From Actinostola sp. cb2023 (Eukaryota > Cnidaria > Anthozoa > Actiniaria > Actinostolidae), in NCBI GenBank assembly GCA_033675265.1, contig JAUJYZ010000032.1:98501-162500 (forward strand): 64,000 nt of DNA, given 5' to 3'. The notes under the pieces were generated by a model. It was not told the origin of the DNA and did no database searches. It saw only the letters and a program-made list of their open reading frames with translations. Position 1 is the first letter of the stretch; each line of letters opens with the position of its first letter. A program made the position numbers and the translations under genes. This document shows, piece after piece, positions 27,328 through 32,981 of the stretch.

Positions 27328-30300
27328 GTATTCTCCATTTTCAATGTTAGTGCGTTAAAAAAAATAAAAAATAAAAAAATAAAATAAAATTTAAAAAAAT
27401 TTAAAATGTTAGTGCGTTTACGTTTGATGAAGTAAAATAAGAAAAAATAAATCATTTTGCTTCCTCAAGACTTCAATGACTTTCAAAAAATGTTTCCCAA
27501 ATTTGAGTTGTTAAACTCTGGGTACATTTAGAGCAGATTTTGTACGACTGTGAAAAACTTATGGCACTTGCATGCTGTGACGATTTAGGATTTCAAATGA
27601 ATCTGTGTCAGCACCATGGTTTTTCACAGTCATACGAAATCTGCTCTATACGCAGGGACGCCTTACATGTACATGCGATTTTGAATGAATCCGTGTCGTG
27701 CACCATGATTTTTCACAGTCATACACTGTACAGCCTAGAAGTATGTTAACATAACACGCGTGTATCGCGCGTGGGCCCGTCCACACGGACGGACTCCGTA
27801 CGGACGGGCTCCGTCCATACGCGTGTGCTGATCGATAAACCCCATGCAGAACAACTGCTCATTAACTTTCTACGATTTCCCTAGTGGATACTTGGTTAAA
27901 AAATGGTTAGGTATGTGCGGCGAGATGTTCAGACCTGGACCCTGATTTTGGAATTTGTCACTCGAAAACCTGGATTTACAAATTTCCCAAATAAAAAAAC
28001 TTGGATTTACGAATTTTTATTGACGATCTGATACCATGCATTCGTCAGGATATTTTGCCAGACTAACACTCTAACACCTTTACGTCTAACTGACGAAATG
28101 CCGATACCACATTATGCAAATTATTAAAAATTAATAAATGTTTTAGGCTATAACCTGGATTAATGATTTTTATGCGTTCATTTTACCTGGATTAGAGAAT
28201 AAAATGGCCCAAAACCTGGACCCTGTACCGCCGCACATATATATATCATGTAATTATTGGGGTCCGTTAACGGAGCCCACGCAAAACCCGCGCGCCGGCA
28301 TGTTAACATACTTCTAGGCTGTACTGTACGAGTAAGGTTGTCAAGCTAGTTTCTCTAATCACATTTAGTTAGGCCATGAATGAGTATTTTCTCCTTACTT
28401 TGTTTGCAATAGGTGCTTTTTGGAGCAGTGGCCTGTTGCTACAGAACACTTGGAGTTTGGTTGTCAATTGTTTAATTTCTTCTTCGTTTGTTGAATCAGC
28501 TCCCTACGGGGGAAATGTACACACATTTATTTCCATGTCGACAAGATAGACCGGGGTTCTCAGTAATCGGCACTTCAAAAAGGCATAATTTATACATGCA
28601 ATGTCTTCATAAATCAACTTGATCAAATAAATCAAAATGATGTTCTTGATGTACAGATATTATTAATTATATTCTTGAGAAATCACTTTTCAATTCAAAT
28701 TTGGCACCCAGTTGTCTGACCGCAATGTCAGAGCTCTCAACACTTTGACAGATGACTGACAACTGAAGGTGTAAAGCCCCTTTTATTGCAACGTTTTGTG
28801 CTAAAGTTTATGCTTACCTGGACCCACACTGTGTTAGGACTTTCAATATATGTCACATACACATGGTCCTAAAAGACAAAATATACAGTTACTACAACTA
28901 CTGCAAGTAGTTGTGCTACAAATGGACAGTCACATGCGACAACCAATAATATTATTGCGAACTGCAACGCCATCTTGTTTTGCTTGGGGTAAATAGCCAA
29001 TGATATCCCTAGTTTGATTAACCAATCACAGTGCACGAAATGCACTATTCACCTGTGTGGTATATACTAACCAATGATATCCCTAGTTTGATTAACCAAT
29101 CACAGTGCACGAAATGCACTATTCACCTGTGTGGTATATACTAACCAATGATATCCCTAGTTTGATTAACCAATCACAGTGCACGAAATGCACTATTCAC
29201 CTGTGTGGTATATACTAACCAATGATATCCCTAGTTTGATTAACCAATCACAGTGCACGAAATGCACTATTCACCTGTGTGGTATATACTAACCAATGAT
29301 ATCCCTAGTTTGATTAACCAATCACAGTGCACGAAATGCACTATTCACCTGTGTGGTATATACTAATATGTTATTCACCTCTGCCGCATCAAGTCCATCG
29401 TCCCCCAAACTAAGAGAATTGTCTGGATTGGAGGAATCTGCTCCGTATTCTGAACTGACGCTCGTTTTTCTTTCCTGCTCCATATCTCCATTGCTATCCA
29501 TGGTAGTGCATAGGAATAAAAAGAAAATTAGAGGACTGACATCCTGTGAGCAGTGTTATAGTATACCCTCAAATATTCAGATTTAGTAGAAACTAAAATT
29601 AGCAAAAAATGGCGGAAATTAAAGTTTGACTCTAAAAAAGTCACCAGTTGCCTCCATACACCCGGTCTATCTAATCGAACGTTCGGTAATCGAACTTAAT
29701 CGAATTCAATCGTTCGATTGAGTTCGCCAATCGAACATAATCAAATTCACCAAAAAATGTTACCAATCGAACACAATCGAACGTTCGATTATCGAACTCT
29801 TTATTTAATTGCTCAACTGATATCCGATTTTCATTTCCCCGGTGATTTGCATCAGCGATGTTCCCGAAACTGACTCACGAGTGTGTGCGACGGTTCGTAC
29901 ACGTTTAACTTTGTGACCTTTTTTTCAATGGGTCAAATCTGTGAACAATCTTCTGCTCTGCTCGATCATTCGATCAGACTGACAAAGGCTGTTCACACTT
30001 GAGTTGACGTACATCTCGTACTACGTGTTCTACTCTACTGAGTCGGACAACTGAATGAAAGCAATCAGCTTCAAATGCATAGTCAAAGTCGCTATTAAAA
30101 AATGGTGAAAGGGTAAAGCATTCAAGGCCATATTTAGCTCAGTGAAACTGATTGTATAAATAAAATGTAATTTGCACTGTTATTATTCCAGTAATCAAAC
30201 AAAATCGGACTGATTCAGTTCGATTACGTTCGATCGAGTCAGATTGACTATATAGTTCAAGTGAGTTCGATTGGTTCTATAATCGATCTCACCGAAAAAT

Positions 30301-32265
30301 TATATGTTCGAGTATGTTCGATTGGCGAACTCAATCTAATTCAATTGAACGATTAAGTTCGATTGATTTTTCGTTCGATTTCGTTCGATTAAGGTGCGGT
30401 AATACGGGCAACAAAATCGTGCAACTTGTTGCGCAACATTTTCAGATTGTTGCGTTGCAATTTGCAAAACTTTGTTGCGTGAAGTAGAAAGAGCTTCTAC
30501 TTTGCGCAACAAAGTTTTGCAACCTGCAACACGAAAATGTGTTGCGCTACAAGTTGCGCGAACGGCGGTAATACGAGAAACATTGCTCTGCAACTTGCAA
30601 CGCAACAATGTTGCGCGACAAGTTGATAGGCCAGGTTATAAATGTTTGAAACTCTCTAAGCAAAAGTGAGTTAATCTTCAAAGGACCGCTATCAGAAACA
30701 GGGGAAAAAGAAGAAAGTCAGATTATTACTGTTATGGGTTGGAGACCTTGAAATCTACAATACAGCAATGTGGGCTAATGACAGAGAAAAATTAAAGCTG
30801 AAACTAGCATTTGATAATTTAAAAGCTTATACTAGATTTCATATCTTTAATAGCACGTTTAAAACTACAGTCTATACTTCTAGCAGAGAAGCAGTGTTTT
30901 GGCCAGGAATACAAACATTGATAAGAGTCTGATCAGTCTTGCTGGAATTATGCTTTCTGGTATCCATCTTGCTAAGACTATTAGGCAAAGTGACTAACTG
31001 TTTGCTGAGTGTAACAGAAATCCAGACTTGTGAATGATATGTATCAGATTAGTTTGACAGGTACATTGTAGCCAGGACAGATTTCCCCATCTCGCCTCAC
31101 TCCCCTCTCTTCTTGCCTCATTCTCTCATGGCCTGGTCAACAACTCGATCCAACTTCAACTCTTCTAGATGGAGCAAAGAAGGTGGGGGTTATTAACCGG
31201 TTAATAACCCCCTGGAGGCATCGGGCTCCCTGTGGTTTTAGTCTGTTGTGTGACAGTATTGACGACCTAGTGCTTGACCCCTTATCCAACAGGAGTGATC
31301 ATCAGTGCTCAAGTAAATACACTCAGGTCTCGGGAGACTGTTATCTCAATACTTAGATGTTTGAAAGTTCACAAAGAGTTGGATATGCTGGTATTATATT
31401 GAATTTATACAATCAGTTTCACTGAGCTAATTTCTAATGATGTATTACATGTGAATCGTACCAGGACTCAGAAGGCATTTGGATTCGGGCGATTTCAAGC
31501 CTTTTCCTTGAATTTCATTGCTACATGTATGATGTACATACAGTAGTCTGCATTTTCTAGTCTGCAGATTCTTAGGTTCTCAAACACGAATCGAACCCGA
31601 AATCTGTGAGAACAATACAATACAATACTACGTTGTTCTCTACCCTACATAACAATAATATAAGACTTAACATACCTCGAGCCATTGGTCATTCCCTAGA
31701 AACACAACAGGATCAAATAACTTAGTAAGTTTATAAATAACGTGCAATGCATGTAAAGTTCTTCCGTAGTAGACGACAAAGGTATGCAAGTTTGACAGCC
31801 AACATGTCATTTTGATATTTAAAGTATTATGATTGTATTGATAACACTAAAAGCAACGAAGAGCTCGATCCAATGACAAATAGCAATTTCTTAAACGCCT
31901 GAGTCAAAACATAGTCTATCCACTGCAAGGTTTCCCACCCACAGTCTAAAAAAAGCAAAGTTGACCTCTGGCTCTGCTTAGAGTTAGACACAGTTCAGTG
32001 GAGGTGTGAAGTTTTGACAACTCACTCGTCTCAATTTGGACGTTTGGTATAATTCCGATAATGTTCGCTCATCCTAGCAATGCAAACCTTAAAAGTACCT
32101 ACGATTAGAATATATCGTAGGCTTCTTTAATGGTATATTGTTGGATCTGCACTATAGAGCTTTTAAAGATCTCAAACTTACCTCACTAGTAGTTGTAGTT
32201 CTCCATGGACTCTCTCCTTCTACTGGTGGACCACGAGGCTGCCTCAAAACTGCTTGGGAGTTCAT
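865..32265 (-). CDS. STK31: STK31/TDRD8-like Tudor-domain protein, 5' part of gene (13 exons visible)
   Basis: Homologue of serine/threonine kinase 31 (TDRD8), a Tudor-domain germ-cell protein whose vertebrate member is linked to the PIWI/piRNA machinery. I joined exons by phase: 32182-32265, 31676-31695, 29379-29493, 28818-28868, 28399-28503, 26659-26733, 25063-25224, 15733-15808, 13873-14048, 11722-11763, 11177-11302, 10537-10580, 3146-3257, 2080-2202 and, less surely, 865-942. All splice phases agree, giving about 463 residues so far. Residues 1-73 are a polar low-complexity N terminus. Residues 74-204 are an extended Tudor domain (VYVTYIESPNTVWVQ, NKIYGG, WYRCKVL, FIDFGNTE). An SNase-like remnant follows to about 290, then coiled coil. 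In vertebrate STK31 a kinase-like domain ends the protein; here it would lie left of position 1. Introns reach 9.3 kb and are full of mobile DNA. Confidence 0.85.
1702..1797. mobile_element. Truncated 'ggcctagttc' MITE
   Basis: Matches the elements at 15932-16048 and 44196-44319 (tip ggcctagttcaaa, internal cattatctattgtt). Its right end is replaced by the element starting at 1798. Confidence 0.7.
1798..1997. mobile_element. MITE with agtcattttcgtatgagtg ends
   Basis: Imperfect terminal inverted repeats: gagtcattttcgtatgagtg on the left, cactcatatgaaaacgact on the right. The same right tip ends the 95-bp arrays at 47265 and 52012. It contains two ATTGG motifs. Confidence 0.7.
1993..2082. repeat. 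Three direct repeats of about 29 bp at a splice donor
   Basis: Unit cgactatatgtgcatagtgg plus tatatgtaa occurs three times. The last copy overlaps the donor of the exon at 2080-2202. Confidence 0.8.
2080..2202 (-). CDS. STK31: STK31-like coiled-coil exon
   Basis: 123 nt, phase 0. Codes for SLLSGLVTERNQSRQELHEC and on to DLAKVQLE. Acceptor cccag, donor gtacat. The donor region is itself tandemly triplicated just downstream (1993-2082). Confidence 0.7.
2225..2390. repeat. Palindromic 'gtaagtgacttg' repeat unit
   Basis: Arms gatcaaaatctaaattctcc and ggagaatttgggttttgatc form a hairpin flanked by cagtaagtgacttg and its complement. Same family as the arrays at 34725 and 44110. Confidence 0.8.
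2391..3145. other. STK31 intron with weak tandem repeats
   Basis: Between 2391 and about 2900 I see nothing recognisable. From 2915 to 3110 a unit of about 75 bp (ggtagagg, attattgagtaaagggtta) is repeated two to three times imperfectly. Confidence 0.6.
3146..3257 (-). CDS. STK31: STK31-like coiled-coil exon
   Basis: 112 nt, entering with one base that completes a codon. Codes for KDCKANGDDALKVVLDSKQL and on to MQELVK. Acceptor ttcag, donor gtgagt. Confidence 0.75.
3284..3640. mobile_element. MITE copy, 'agaccgaatgcaataatgg' family (decayed ends)
   Basis: Nearly the same internal sequence as the complete copy at 45061-45441 (cataaactgagaaaaaat, gaaacgatggctgtatcat), but the terminal repeats are eroded. 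Confidence 0.75.
5952..6267. mobile_element. 316-bp MITE with GCCCTATACCA ends, AATT target duplication
   Basis: Ends GCCCTATACCATTATGACG and its near-complement, flanked by AATT. The right arm of the palindrome (around 8065-8070) has the empty site with one AATT, so insertion and boundaries are directly visible. A second copy is at 56542-56853. Confidence 0.9.
6640..7886. mobile_element. 'ggcccgtttgcaggggcct' MITE, split by another element
   Basis: Terminal repeats aggcccctgcaaacgggccc and gggcccgtttgcttgggcct. Internal acattgttgg repeats lie at both ends. It sits in the palindrome spacer and is interrupted by the TTAA element at 6795-7808. Confidence 0.8.
6795..7808. mobile_element. 1.0 kb TTAA-flanked element (piggyBac-like MITE), copy A
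   Basis: Begins CCCTTTGACACCCA, ends TGGGAGTCAAAGGG, flanked by TTAA on both sides. The TTAA target and CCC tip fit piggyBac-type elements. Several overlapping open frames exist but none is recognisable as a transposase. Copy B at 50482-51493 is nearly identical. Confidence 0.85.
10208..10440 (+). mobile_element. tRNA-derived SINE, family B
   Basis: Pol III A-box-like ggcttagttggttagtgcgc and B-box-like ggttcaattcttc, then a unique body (gtttcgacttccctctaatc, cgtgtagctcagtgca). A truncated, inverted copy with the same body lies at 37105-37185, supporting a dispersed SINE rather than a tRNA gene. Confidence 0.7.
10537..10580 (-). CDS. STK31: STK31-like 44-nt exon
   Basis: Acceptor ttgtag and donor gtgagtc. 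Codes for VNQVLSCITHVRKI plus two bases. Phase 2 out is exactly what the exon at 3146-3257 needs, which is the main support. That next exon is 7.3 kb away, across the giant palindrome. Confidence 0.7.
10590..11170. other. STK31 intron, nothing recognised
   Basis: AT-rich intron sequence between the exons at 10537 and 11177. I see no gene, repeat array or terminal inverted repeats. Confidence 0.5.
11177..11302 (-). CDS. STK31: STK31-like coiled-coil exon
   Basis: 126 nt, phase 0. Codes for 42 residues beginning GQNKTIETLKQLCSQLERSR and ending LNNAVSKK, strongly heptad-like. Matches the coiled-coil region that follows the Tudor domain in STK31. Confidence 0.8.
11392..11519 (-). mobile_element. 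tRNA-derived SINE, family A
   Basis: The head (11442-11519) has a 7-bp acceptor-like stem, a D arm, B box GGTTCGAATCC and a T arm, but the anticodon arm does not pair. The tail (TCTGATTTTTTTCGAACATT and on) recurs behind the same tRNA-like 3' half at 59401-59492. It is therefore a SINE, not a tRNA gene. Confidence 0.75.
11722..11763 (-). CDS. STK31: STK31-like short coiled-coil exon
   Basis: 42 nt, phase 0. Codes for GDRKKIQELEKLSK, two heptads of charged coiled coil. Acceptor cacag, donor gtaaga. Confidence 0.65.
11846..13350. repeat. 30-bp minisatellite, about 50 units
   Basis: Unit actaatattataggtaatcg plus catggggcag, repeated about 50 times with almost no drift. The only recurrent variant is C to T in six units, plus one g to t in the first unit. 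Being 30 bp with no stop, it reads open as MGQTNIIGNR on the plus strand and LVCPMRLPII on the minus strand. It lies in the STK31 intron between 11763 and 13873. Confidence 0.97.
13436..13589. mobile_element. Small inverted-repeat element (about 155 bp)
   Basis: Ends agacgcatttgtacaggctt and ctgtacaaatgcgtct are inverted copies. Short MITE-like element next to the minisatellite. Confidence 0.65.
13873..14048 (-). CDS. STK31: STK31-like exon, linker after Tudor
   Basis: 176 nt, phase 1 to 0. Codes for ACLVDMIYQENNQEIDVNQK and a basic linker (VQVKTTKRHAVEE). Acceptor tgtag, donor gtatga. No motif beyond continuity of frame and likely SNase-like remnant. Confidence 0.7.
14657..15072. mobile_element. 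MITE with tagccattacc ends
   Basis: tagccattacctaaacgagc on the left and gctcgttttggtaatggcta on the right form terminal repeats around about 415 bp. No coding content. Confidence 0.65.
15733..15808 (-). CDS. STK31: STK31-like exon, SNase-like strand after Tudor
   Basis: 76 nt, phase 0 to 1. Codes for GTELLSQLVMEKQLTVKNKS plus QMNNT. It aligns with the segment after the Tudor barrel of STK31 (vertebrate pattern FLGSLIFEKEIKM). It is separated from the preceding exon by a 9.25 kb intron that holds the retroelement. Confidence 0.75.
15932..16048. mobile_element. 'aaggcctagttcaaacg' MITE, complete 117-bp copy
   Basis: Ends aaggcctagttc and gaactaggcctt. The internal hairpin matches the copies at 1702 and 44196. 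Confidence 0.8.
16294..17073 (+). CDS. Gag-like ORF of DIRS-type element, N-terminal part
   Basis: 260-codon open frame rich in Ser, Pro, Thr and Gly, low complexity, ending at TAA 17071-17073. It resembles the poorly conserved first ORF of DIRS-type elements only by position and composition. The last 50 residues (VVGPGYSPVPYKVVSQIIAG) look more ordered. It continues directly into 17074-17625, so the stop is probably a mutation. Confidence 0.6.
   Translation: MVNLEFPGQHSGTMPRQTRNSQDSLPGQNVPVTAATSPLPMGLSSASTAGVSAVSGSSGRPSQEDLIASVVEAIQAPISAMVQAALNSAGIGSTGSGSTSSCASIQPGTISVAQPGTLESQAASFSQIGGVPAWAPSASLPSLPRPPTAPHVSSPSSGRPITTVPLFMSTFSGPCVPTHIPPTTTSSSLGQTVPSPIGSLANSGLTLDQQPQLPSQKSFVVGPGYSPVPYKVVSQIIAGKFVAFEDLLSENIPQDAEPQ
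17074..17625 (+). CDS. Gag/pol-linker ORF of DIRS-type element
   Basis: Open frame adjoining the previous stop. It contains WSEAFSIYALILCTYFPHRW and a C-terminal stretch with Cys, His and basic residues (CISWNAGRC, RFRHACNKC). The CxxxxxxxC plus HxCxxC pattern fits the zinc-knuckle-like end of DIRS-type ORF1 proteins. It ends shortly before the 4 kb insertion at 17652. Confidence 0.6.
   Translation: MLFDGRLIVTAPVKKTKRQIADIISWSEAFSIYALILCTYFPHRWIDLCKSKLLILRTYRKFGGLGWLNYDKEFREQAAAERLTDWSAMNVQVYNFNTAGAQVRPRLFTASPDAEATGHTSESVLCISWNAGRCVAKSPTRRFRHACNKCDGDRRGRDYTRSSYGYNRRRARSLQPEDNKPKK
18914..20877. mobile_element. 2 kb TTAA-flanked element with THAP remnant (Kolobok-like)
   Basis: Ends AGTGCCTATAACCCCC and its complement, each flanked by TTAA. 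The terminal inverted repeats run for more than 100 bp (about 18914-19030 and 20760-20877). TTAA targets with THAP-containing proteins are known for the Kolobok superfamily. The THAP fragment at 19400-19470 supports that assignment. Confidence 0.75.
19400..19590 (+). pseudogene. THAP zinc-finger fragment
   Basis: Translation from 19400 gives RCMVYGCNNYPNLQEGIGLH, matching the start of a THAP domain (CxxxxC ... GIGLHxF). The second half of the domain (Cys/His and AVPTIF-like end) is not found. The frame runs on into unrelated sequence up to 19768, so this is a remnant inside the TTAA element. Confidence 0.6.
22060..23695 (+). pseudogene. Reverse transcriptase-RNase H of DIRS-type element, frame broken at poly-C
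   Basis: The upstream frame (FDKFASELRSHPDQEKVAYI, LSNEVKLGRVAGPF) changes phase at 43 consecutive C (22305-22347). It continues as LHISSFGVIPKK, GKWRLIIDLS, LAKFDVECAFRNIPVHP, LPFGLRSAPCIFN and the catalytic YLDDF (about 22755-22772). RNase H follows: YIGSDASGSKGYGAYM, ELFPVVIAAHIW, FRVDNEVVVYLLN and GVENGIADALSR. Motif spelling is typical of DIRS/Ngaro-type RT. About 500 aa in total. Not functional as read because of the frame change. Confidence 0.85.
22305..22347 (+). repeat. 43-base C homopolymer inside the RT frame
   Basis: Uninterrupted run of 43 C in the codons just after the conserved RVAGPF motif. It shifts the frame between the two halves of the reverse transcriptase ORF. Confidence 0.95.
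23602..24602 (+). pseudogene. Tyrosine recombinase of DIRS-type element, frameshifted
   Basis: The main frame covers the SAM-like and first catalytic part (LAISTRRSYSSAQERFINFC, FGFLRSAEFT with the first catalytic Arg, KASKTDPFRQG). The second box continues in another frame from about 24450: FRIGAATMAAQTGIPDHLIQ, LGRWKSDCYKRYI with the likely nucleophilic Tyr, stop at 24600-24602. About a dozen residues expected before FRIG, including a HxxR-type His, are missing. A deletion with frameshift is therefore likely. Confidence 0.8.
24672..24791 (+). repeat. Tandem 60-bp duplication in the retroelement 3' region
   Basis: gctgtatttgccttatatat and on through cccgcttgctaac is present twice, back to back, without a visible difference. 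Confidence 0.95.
25063..25224 (-). CDS. STK31: STK31-like exon, Tudor core FIDFGNTE
   Basis: 162 nt, phase 0. Codes for VKVHFIDFGNTEVLQQFQIV followed by the segment containing AKLYKLKGV. The FIDFGN motif holds the residues that line the dimethylarginine pocket in canonical Tudor domains. Only part of that aromatic cage can be judged here. Confidence 0.9.
25310..25600 (-). mobile_element. tRNA-derived SINE, family C
   Basis: Shares its head (accgggcgcttcatgtgag in sense direction) and body with the copy at 57367-57690. The body includes ctgagctgtg and cgtatggtggc. It lies in an STK31 intron, same strand as the gene. Confidence 0.65.
25722..26639. mobile_element. 0.9 kb TA-flanked MITE
   Basis: Perfect inverted ends of about 29 bp starting CAGTACCGATCGAAACTAAC, flanked by TA. 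CAGT tip and TA target fit the Tc1/mariner group. Subterminal tttgcgtt/aaacgca repeats occur at both ends. No transposase seen. Confidence 0.85.
26659..26733 (-). CDS. STK31: STK31-like exon, Tudor core WYRCKVL
   Basis: 75 nt, phase 0. Codes for IYGGVYVGDEQWYRCKVLQI plus VSSEE. The IYGG and WYRCKVL motifs are hallmark Tudor-core positions and resemble vertebrate STK31 closely. Confidence 0.9.
26848..27178. mobile_element. MITE with atcatatgaccc ends
   Basis: tatcaattatcatatgaccc on the left pairs with agggtcatatgata on the right. No coding content. Confidence 0.55.
27180..27321. mobile_element. 142-bp hairpin MITE
   Basis: Ends cttattgactgag and ctcagtcaataag. The internal stem ggacgggaaaatatttggct is complementary to agccaaatattttcccgtcc. 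Confidence 0.75.
27529..27648. mobile_element. Short inverted-repeat element (120 bp)
   Basis: tagagcagatttTGTACGAC and the complement gtcatacgaaatctgctcta bound a 120-bp unit. Part of its inner arm recurs at 27705-27725. Confidence 0.65.
27729..28323. mobile_element. MITE with tacagcctagaagtatgtta ends, containing a nested element
   Basis: The left end tacagcctagaagtatgtta and its complement at the right bound 595 bp. At 27912-28240 a second unit with ends tatgtgcggcg and cgccgcacata is nested inside, with cctggatt/cctggaccctg motifs. Confidence 0.75.
28399..28503 (-). CDS. STK31: STK31-like exon, Tudor N-terminal helix
   Basis: 105 nt, phase 0. Codes for GADSTNEEEIKQLTTKLQVF and on to LLQKAPIANK, the helical part between the first Tudor strand and the barrel. 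Donor gtaagg, acceptor cgtag. Confidence 0.85.
28818..28868 (-). CDS. STK31: STK31-like exon, first strand of Tudor domain
   Basis: Codes for DHVYVTYIESPNTVWVQ, the typical opening of an extended Tudor domain. It is 51 nt, phase 0 at both ends, acceptor ttttag, donor gtaagc. Confidence 0.85.
28999..29370. repeat. 74-bp tandem repeat, five units, ending at a splice donor
   Basis: Unit aatgatatccctagtttgat and on to gtggtatatactaacc, five near-identical copies. Its last copy ends eight bases before the donor of the exon at 29379-29493, and each unit contains attcacct, resembling that donor on the minus strand. Confidence 0.95.
29379..29493 (-). CDS. STK31: STK31-like exon, acidic/serine-rich linker
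   Basis: Codes for a polar segment (NGDMEQERKTSVSSEYGADS and on to GLDAAE) just before the Tudor domain. Donor is gtgaataa. The acceptor I use is tag at 29494-29496 after a pyrimidine tract. An in-frame ATG at 29502 could instead be an alternative start (MDSNGDMEQE). A 74-bp tandem repeat abuts the donor. Confidence 0.65.
29672..30390. mobile_element. 0.7 kb 'aatcgaac' inverted-repeat element
   Basis: Ends rich in repeated tcgaac/gttcga (aatcgaacgttcggtaatcg; the right end is the complement). Extended arms of about 90 bp. Non-coding. Confidence 0.75.
30391..30632. mobile_element. 'gcaacttgttgcgcaac' hairpin element
   Basis: Many inverted gcaac/gttgc units with a central stem tgcaaaactttgttgcg. 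Another member starts at the right edge of the window (63950-64000). Confidence 0.7.
31185..31212. repeat. 28-bp perfect palindrome
   Basis: gggggttattaacc followed directly by its own complement, centred on CCGG. Isolated in an STK31 intron. Confidence 0.9.
31676..31695 (-). CDS. STK31: STK31-like micro-exon of 20 nt
   Basis: Acceptor ctag and donor gtatgt flank 20 nt coding for GMTNGS plus two bases. Phase 0 in and phase 2 out match the flanking exons exactly. Chosen mainly for phase and splice sites, so weaker than the Tudor exons. Confidence 0.5.
32182..32265 (-). CDS. STK31: STK31-like exon 1 (coding part)
   Basis: Starts at the ATG at 32265-32263 and codes for 28 residues (MNSQAVLRQPRGPPVEGESP then WRTTTTSE). 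It ends with donor GAG/gtaagt. A pyrimidine tract followed by CAG upstream (about 32289) suggests this may be the second transcribed exon, with a non-coding first exon further right. No domain is recognisable. Confidence 0.6.
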
Positions 32266-32981
32266 GTTCAGTAGATTTTCCAAATTAAAGCTCTGACGAT
32301 GAGAAAGAACAGTTAATATAGACTGGAAAGACGCCTCCAGAGAGGACGAAACTGCAGCTTTTGATTATTTTAAAGCAGGCTTCTGCATTCACCTCACAAT
32401 CTGCACAAACTCTGGACTGCCAAGCAACCAGCACACGTGTGCATGTCTCTTTAGTTTTGGTCTTCAAATTTTGACAAGTTTCTAACAAGCTCTCTGATTG
32501 GTTGATGTTGAAGTGCTGTGACCGGTTCAACCAATCAGCGCGAGCGAAAGACAAACAGAGCGCGGGAAACCCTTGGTGTGTTTTCTTTCCCGGGGGAAAT
32601 ACAGTCTTACTGTTATTTTTAATTTTTGTGTATAAAAATTCCTTTTTTAAATGTTTTGCATGTTTTTCTAGCGTTCAAATTTTAATCATAACATTTTTTT
32701 TAATGTTAAAAAAAGAAAAGTTTTCATATTTGATATTTTTACAAAAATCGAAAATCAAAATTAATCATTTGACAAATAGTGTTAACATTGGATATTTAAA
32801 AAAAAGATATACAACAATAAAAGTATTTCGAGGACTATTTTCGACTATTTTCGATTATTTTGTGGTTATTTTCAGATTTCGCCCTTTCTACTTTCTACCA
32901 CCCGGTGGGGAGTATTAGTCTCTGTCCCAGTTCTCCAACTAACAAAAGGAACGCCTTTCACTTTTTGACAAGATAATAAAA
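32266..32981. promoter_or_regulatory. Intergenic region between divergent STK31 and LAMTOR3 (probable shared promoter)
   Basis: The two start codons are about 716 bp apart and point away from each other. An inverted CCAAT box (gattggttgatg, about 32495) and a direct one (aaccaatcagcg, about 32528) lie within 40 bp. Shared promoter function is inference. The open frame at 32502-32918 shows no coding character. Confidence 0.45.

Noticed and set aside
32502..32918. 138-aa ORF between STK31 and LAMTOR3
   Set aside because: Phe/Lys-rich translation of AT-rich sequence, no motif, lies in the presumed shared promoter.
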